NCBI GenBank assembly: GCA_021806765.1
Contig: JAJZQR010000243.1
Location: forward strand, 1 to 8,103
Direction of reading: 5' to 3'
Length of the DNA: 8,103 nucleotides
Source: Chloroflexota bacterium
GTDB lineage: Bacteria > Chloroflexota > UBA6077
In this document: positions 5,359 through 8,103 of the stretch, one piece after another
How the letters are laid out: every line of letters begins with the position of its first letter
Numbering within the stretch: the stretch's first letter is position 1
Notes under the pieces: generated by a model
The model's database searches: none
What the model was told of the DNA's origin: nothing
What the model saw: the letters and a program-made list of their open reading frames with translations, nothing else
Position numbers and translations under genes: made by a program

Positions 5359-6228
5359 ATGCAGATAGCCTACTTCCCGGGTTGTACCCTCCACGCCAGG
5401 GCGACGGACCTGGATCGATCCGCTCGGGCGGCCGCCGAGATGCTGGGCATCCGGTTCGTGGAGCTGTCCAAGTGGAGTTGCTGCGGGGCCAGTTTTCCCA
5501 CTGCCGGGGGTAACCTGATGACCCTCGCGAGCCCTCATCGCGCCCTGGCGCAGGCGTCTCGGGAGGGCGGCAACCTGATCACCCTCTGCGCCATCTGCTA
5601 CAACGTCCTCAAGAGAACCAACCACCTGGTGTCCAACGACGTGGAGAGCCAGAAGAAGCTGGCCATGTTCACCGACGAGGACTACTCAGGGCAGACCCGA
5701 GTGGTGCACCTGCTGGAGTTGCTGCGAGACGAGGTGGGGCTGGACCGGATGCGGGATCGGCTGGTCACCACGATGAGGGGCTTGAAGGTCGCCCCCTATT
5801 ACGGCTGCCTGCTGCTGCGACCCCAAAAGGAGATGCTGCTGGACGACCCCGACCGGCCCCAGATCCTGGAGAACTTCCTGGAGTCGCTGGGGTGCCAGGT
5901 AGTGGACTTCCCCTTCAAGACCGAGTGCTGCGGCTCCTTCCTGGCGGTCAGCGCCGAGGAGGTGGCCACCGACATGTCCCACCGGATCTTAGAGGCTGCG
6001 GTTGGGTATGGTGCGGAGGCAGTCGTGGGCAGCTGCCCCCTGTGCCAGTTCAACCTGGACAACCGGCAGAGGGAGATGGCGGGCAGGTACAAGGGGTTCC
6101 GGCAGATACCGGTGTTCTATTTCACGCAGCTGCTGGCGTTGGGGCTGGGTTTGGAGGAGGGCAGCATCGGGATGGACCAGCATTTCGTGGATCCCCGGCC
6201 GGTGCTGCGCGGCAAGGGACTGTTGTGA
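5359..6228 (+). CDS. hdrB: Heterodisulfide reductase subunit B-like, two CCG domains
   Basis: This is a 289-residue protein with two complete CCG cysteine motifs: C9-x31-C41C42-x34-C77-x2-C80 and C150-x39-C190C191-x34-C226-x2-C229. In methanogen HdrB these ten cysteines bind two noncubane [4Fe-4S] clusters that cleave the CoM-S-S-CoB disulfide. All ten are present, so a disulfide-active or one-electron-splitting site is structurally possible, not merely a scaffold. Length is normal for HdrB. The FPGCTL start and CPLCQFN segment are typical. ATG 5359 follows GGAG (5348-5351). The stop overlaps the GTG of hdrA by four bases (GTGA). CCG proteins also serve as SdhE in membrane succinate:quinone reductases and in lactate oxidases, but the HdrC and HdrA partners make the soluble Hdr assignment stronger. 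The natural substrate is unknown. Confidence 0.9.
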   Translation: MQIAYFPGCTLHARATDLDRSARAAAEMLGIRFVELSKWSCCGASFPTAGGNLMTLASPHRALAQASREGGNLITLCAICYNVLKRTNHLVSNDVESQKKLAMFTDEDYSGQTRVVHLLELLRDEVGLDRMRDRLVTTMRGLKVAPYYGCLLLRPQKEMLLDDPDRPQILENFLESLGCQVVDFPFKTECCGSFLAVSAEEVATDMSHRILEAAVGYGAEAVVGSCPLCQFNLDNRQREMAGRYKGFRQIPVFYFTQLLALGLGLEEGSIGMDQHFVDPRPVLRGKGLL

Positions 6229-8103
6229 GAAGGATCGGGGTTTTCGTCTGCCACTGCGGATTGAATATCGCGGGAACCGTGGACGTGGCGAGGGTGGCCG
6301 ACGGGGCCGGCGAGACGCCGGGGGTGGTCTACAGCCAGGACTACAAGTACATGTGCTCGCTGCCGGGCCAGAGGCTGATCCAGGATGCCATCCGCGATCA
6401 TCGTCTGGAAGGCGTGGTGGTGGCTTCCTGCTCGCCCCGGATGCACGAGACCACCTTCCGCAACGCCTGCGAGGGGGCAGGGCTGAACGGCTACCGGTGC
6501 GAGATCGCCAACATCCGCGAGCAGTGCAGCTGGGTGCACAAGGAGAAAGAGGTGGCCACCCCTAAGGCCCTCAGCATTGCGAGAGCGGCAGTGGAGAAAG
6601 TGCGAGGTGATGAGCCGTTGGCACCCATCAACATTCCGGTCACCAAGAAGGCACTGGTGGTAGGGGCTGGGATCGCCGGGATGCAGGCGGCGCTGGACAT
6701 AGCCAACGGCGGCCACGAGGTGCTGCTGCTGGACCGTCTGCCTTCCATCGGCGGCCACATGGCTCAGCTTTCGGAGACCTTCCCTACCCTGGACTGCGCC
6801 CAGTGCACCCTCACCCCGAAGACGGTGGAGGTGGGCCGGCATCCCCGCATCCATCTGCTCACCTACTGCGAGTTGGAGTCGGTGTCCGGCTACGTCGGCA
6901 ACTTCGACGTGAAGATCCGGCGGAAGCGCTCCTTCGTGGACTGGGAGAAGTGCAACGGCTGCGGCCTCTGCCAGGAGAAGTGTCCAGCTAAGACCACCTC
7001 CAGCTTCGAGCGGGGGTTGGGTCAGCGGAAGGCCATCTACACCCTTTCCCCCCAGGCGGTGCCAAACAAGCCGGTGATCGACGAAGGGAGCTGCATCTAC
7101 TTCGAGACGGGCAAGTGCCGGGCCTGCGAGAAGCTCTGTCCGGTGGGGGCCATCGACTTCGAGCAACAGGAGACCGTGATCGAGGAACGGGTGGGCGGCA
7201 TCGTGGCGGCGACGGGTTACGAGCTGTACGACAAGGCGCTGGTCCCGGAGTACGGAGCAGGGCAGTACCCGGACGTCGTCGACGGACTCCAGTTCGAGAG
7301 GATCCTTTCCGCCTCGGGGCCCACCGCCGGACAGGTGCGGAGACCCTCCGACGGGCAGGTGCCCAGGGAGGTGGTGTTCATCCAGTGCGTGGGGTCCAGG
7401 GACCCCGAGAGGGGCGTACCCTACTGCTCCAAGATCTGCTGCATGTACACGGCTAAGCACGCCACCATGCTGAAACGGAAGGTGCCGGACGCCCAGGCCT
7501 ACATCTTCTACATGGACATCCGTTCTGGAGGCAAGGGGTACGAGGAATTCGTCCAGCGCTCCATAGAGGAGCATGGGCTGCTCTACCTGCGGGGACGGGT
7601 CTCCAAGCTGTTCGAGGAGAACGGGAAGGTGGTCGTGTGGGGGGCCGACACCCTGAGTGGCAAGAAGGTGGAGATACGGGCGGATCTGGTGGTGCTGGCC
7701 ATGGCCACAATGCCCTCGATGGACGCCCTGGATGTGGCTCAGAAGCTGAGGATCGCCACCGACCCCTACGGCTTCTACAACGAGGCGCACCCCAAGCTGC
7801 GGCCGGTGGAGAGTCTCACCCAGGGGATCTACCTGGCCGGCAGCGCCCAGGGGCCCAAGGACGTCCCGGAGACGGTGGCCCAGGCCAGCGGCGCGGCGAC
7901 CAAGGTGCTGGCCCTGTTCTCGTCACCGGAGATGGTGCTGGACCCGCTGGTGGCGGCGGTGCAGGAGGACCTGTGCAAGGGCTGCGGCCTCTGCGTGGAG
8001 GCCTGCCCCTACGACGCCCGCTCTCTGGATCCGGTTCGACGCGTGGCGGTGGTGAACGAGGCGCTGTGCCAGGGCTGCGGCGCCTGCGCGGCGGCCTGCC
8101 CCA
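6225..8103 (+). CDS. hdrA: Heterodisulfide reductase subunit A-like flavoprotein (3' end outside window)
   Basis: GTG 6225 starts an open frame that is still open after 626 residues. N-terminal RIGVFVCHCGLN (Cys9, Cys11) is typical of HdrA. The FAD-binding GAGIAG is at 147-152, followed by GGHMAQLSETFPTLDCAQC with Cys191/Cys194. An inserted ferredoxin has C243-x2-C246-x2-C249-x3-C253 and a family-typical stretched motif C290-x7-C298-x2-C301-x3-C305. Next comes C388-x12-C401-x3-C405C406, a conserved HdrA pattern. The C-terminal ferredoxin motifs begin at C584 and C615, and C625 is the last cysteine seen. In characterised complexes this FAD is the electron-bifurcation site, taking electrons from hydrogenase, formate dehydrogenase or NADH modules and sending them to HdrCB and ferredoxin. 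The input partner here is not in the window; an MvhD-, FrhB- or Flox-like gene may follow. It is translationally coupled to hdrB. Confidence 0.92.
   Translation, partial: MRRIGVFVCHCGLNIAGTVDVARVADGAGETPGVVYSQDYKYMCSLPGQRLIQDAIRDHRLEGVVVASCSPRMHETTFRNACEGAGLNGYRCEIANIREQCSWVHKEKEVATPKALSIARAAVEKVRGDEPLAPINIPVTKKALVVGAGIAGMQAALDIANGGHEVLLLDRLPSIGGHMAQLSETFPTLDCAQCTLTPKTVEVGRHPRIHLLTYCELESVSGYVGNFDVKIRRKRSFVDWEKCNGCGLCQEKCPAKTTSSFERGLGQRKAIYTLSPQAVPNKPVIDEGSCIYFETGKCRACEKLCPVGAIDFEQQETVIEERVGGIVAATGYELYDKALVPEYGAGQYPDVVDGLQFERILSASGPTAGQVRRPSDGQVPREVVFIQCVGSRDPERGVPYCSKICCMYTAKHATMLKRKVPDAQAYIFYMDIRSGGKGYEEFVQRSIEEHGLLYLRGRVSKLFEENGKVVVWGADTLSGKKVEIRADLVVLAMATMPSMDALDVAQKLRIATDPYGFYNEAHPKLRPVESLTQGIYLAGSAQGPKDVPETVAQASGAATKVLALFSSPEMVLDPLVAAVQEDLCKGCGLCVEACPYDARSLDPVRRVAVVNEALCQGCGACAAACP

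Noticed and set aside
6117..7790. Long open frame of 557 codons on the - strand
   Set aside because: It lies opposite hdrA, whose protein has clear family motifs throughout. High G+C commonly leaves antisense frames open, and the antisense product shows no recognisable domain.
6225..8103. Selenocysteine codon in hdrA, as in some methanogens
   Set aside because: No in-frame TGA occurs in the visible 626 codons. The relevant position is an ordinary Cys (191/194).

Overview
The window is a GC-rich (by eye a little over 60 % G+C), densely coded stretch with every gene on the + strand. It reads as chromosomal DNA of an anaerobic bacterium. The soluble fumarate reductase/heterodisulfide reductase genes, the GntR-type regulator and the hairpin-rich intergenic repeats would suit an uncultured Chloroflexota-like lineage. 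That assignment is inference: there is no rRNA or other taxonomic marker here.

Layout. (1) 1-149: the C-terminal end of a GntR-family regulator (UTRA effector domain). (2) 150-313: a two-hairpin repeat, then an AT-rich promoter whose -35 box lies inside a 7+7 bp inverted repeat, a plausible operator. (3) 314-2121: a two-gene operon of an HPr-kinase-like P-loop ATPase and a ComA-family phosphosulfolactate synthase, overlapping by one base and closed by a strong GC hairpin (2131-2153). (4) 2220-2308: a composite inverted repeat. (5) 2347-8103: five redox genes. These are a fumarate reductase/succinate dehydrogenase-type flavoprotein with an N-terminal extension, its [2Fe-2S]/2x[4Fe-4S] partner, a short HdrC, a HdrB with two complete CCG domains, and HdrA, which is cut by the window end. 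Repeat elements sit in the two junctions on either side of hdrC. The flavoprotein/iron-sulfur pair and the hdrB/hdrA pair are each translationally coupled (ATGA and GTGA overlaps).

How the genes may work together. No membrane anchor, haem or quinone subunit is visible, so the FrdAB-HdrCBA set looks like a cytoplasmic complex. Electrons would pass between the flavoprotein active site (fumarate/succinate or a related substrate), an iron-sulfur relay, the noncubane clusters of HdrB, and the bifurcation-type FAD of HdrA. The set resembles methanogen thiol:fumarate reductase (TfrAB), but the CCG part of TfrB is a separate HdrB, and HdrC and HdrA are added. The neighbouring ComA-family gene catalyses, in its characterised relatives, the first step of coenzyme M synthesis. 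This raises the hypothesis, unproven here, that a CoM-like sulfonated thiol or its disulfide is linked to the redox complex. The terminator and repeat between the two blocks mean that they need not be co-transcribed.
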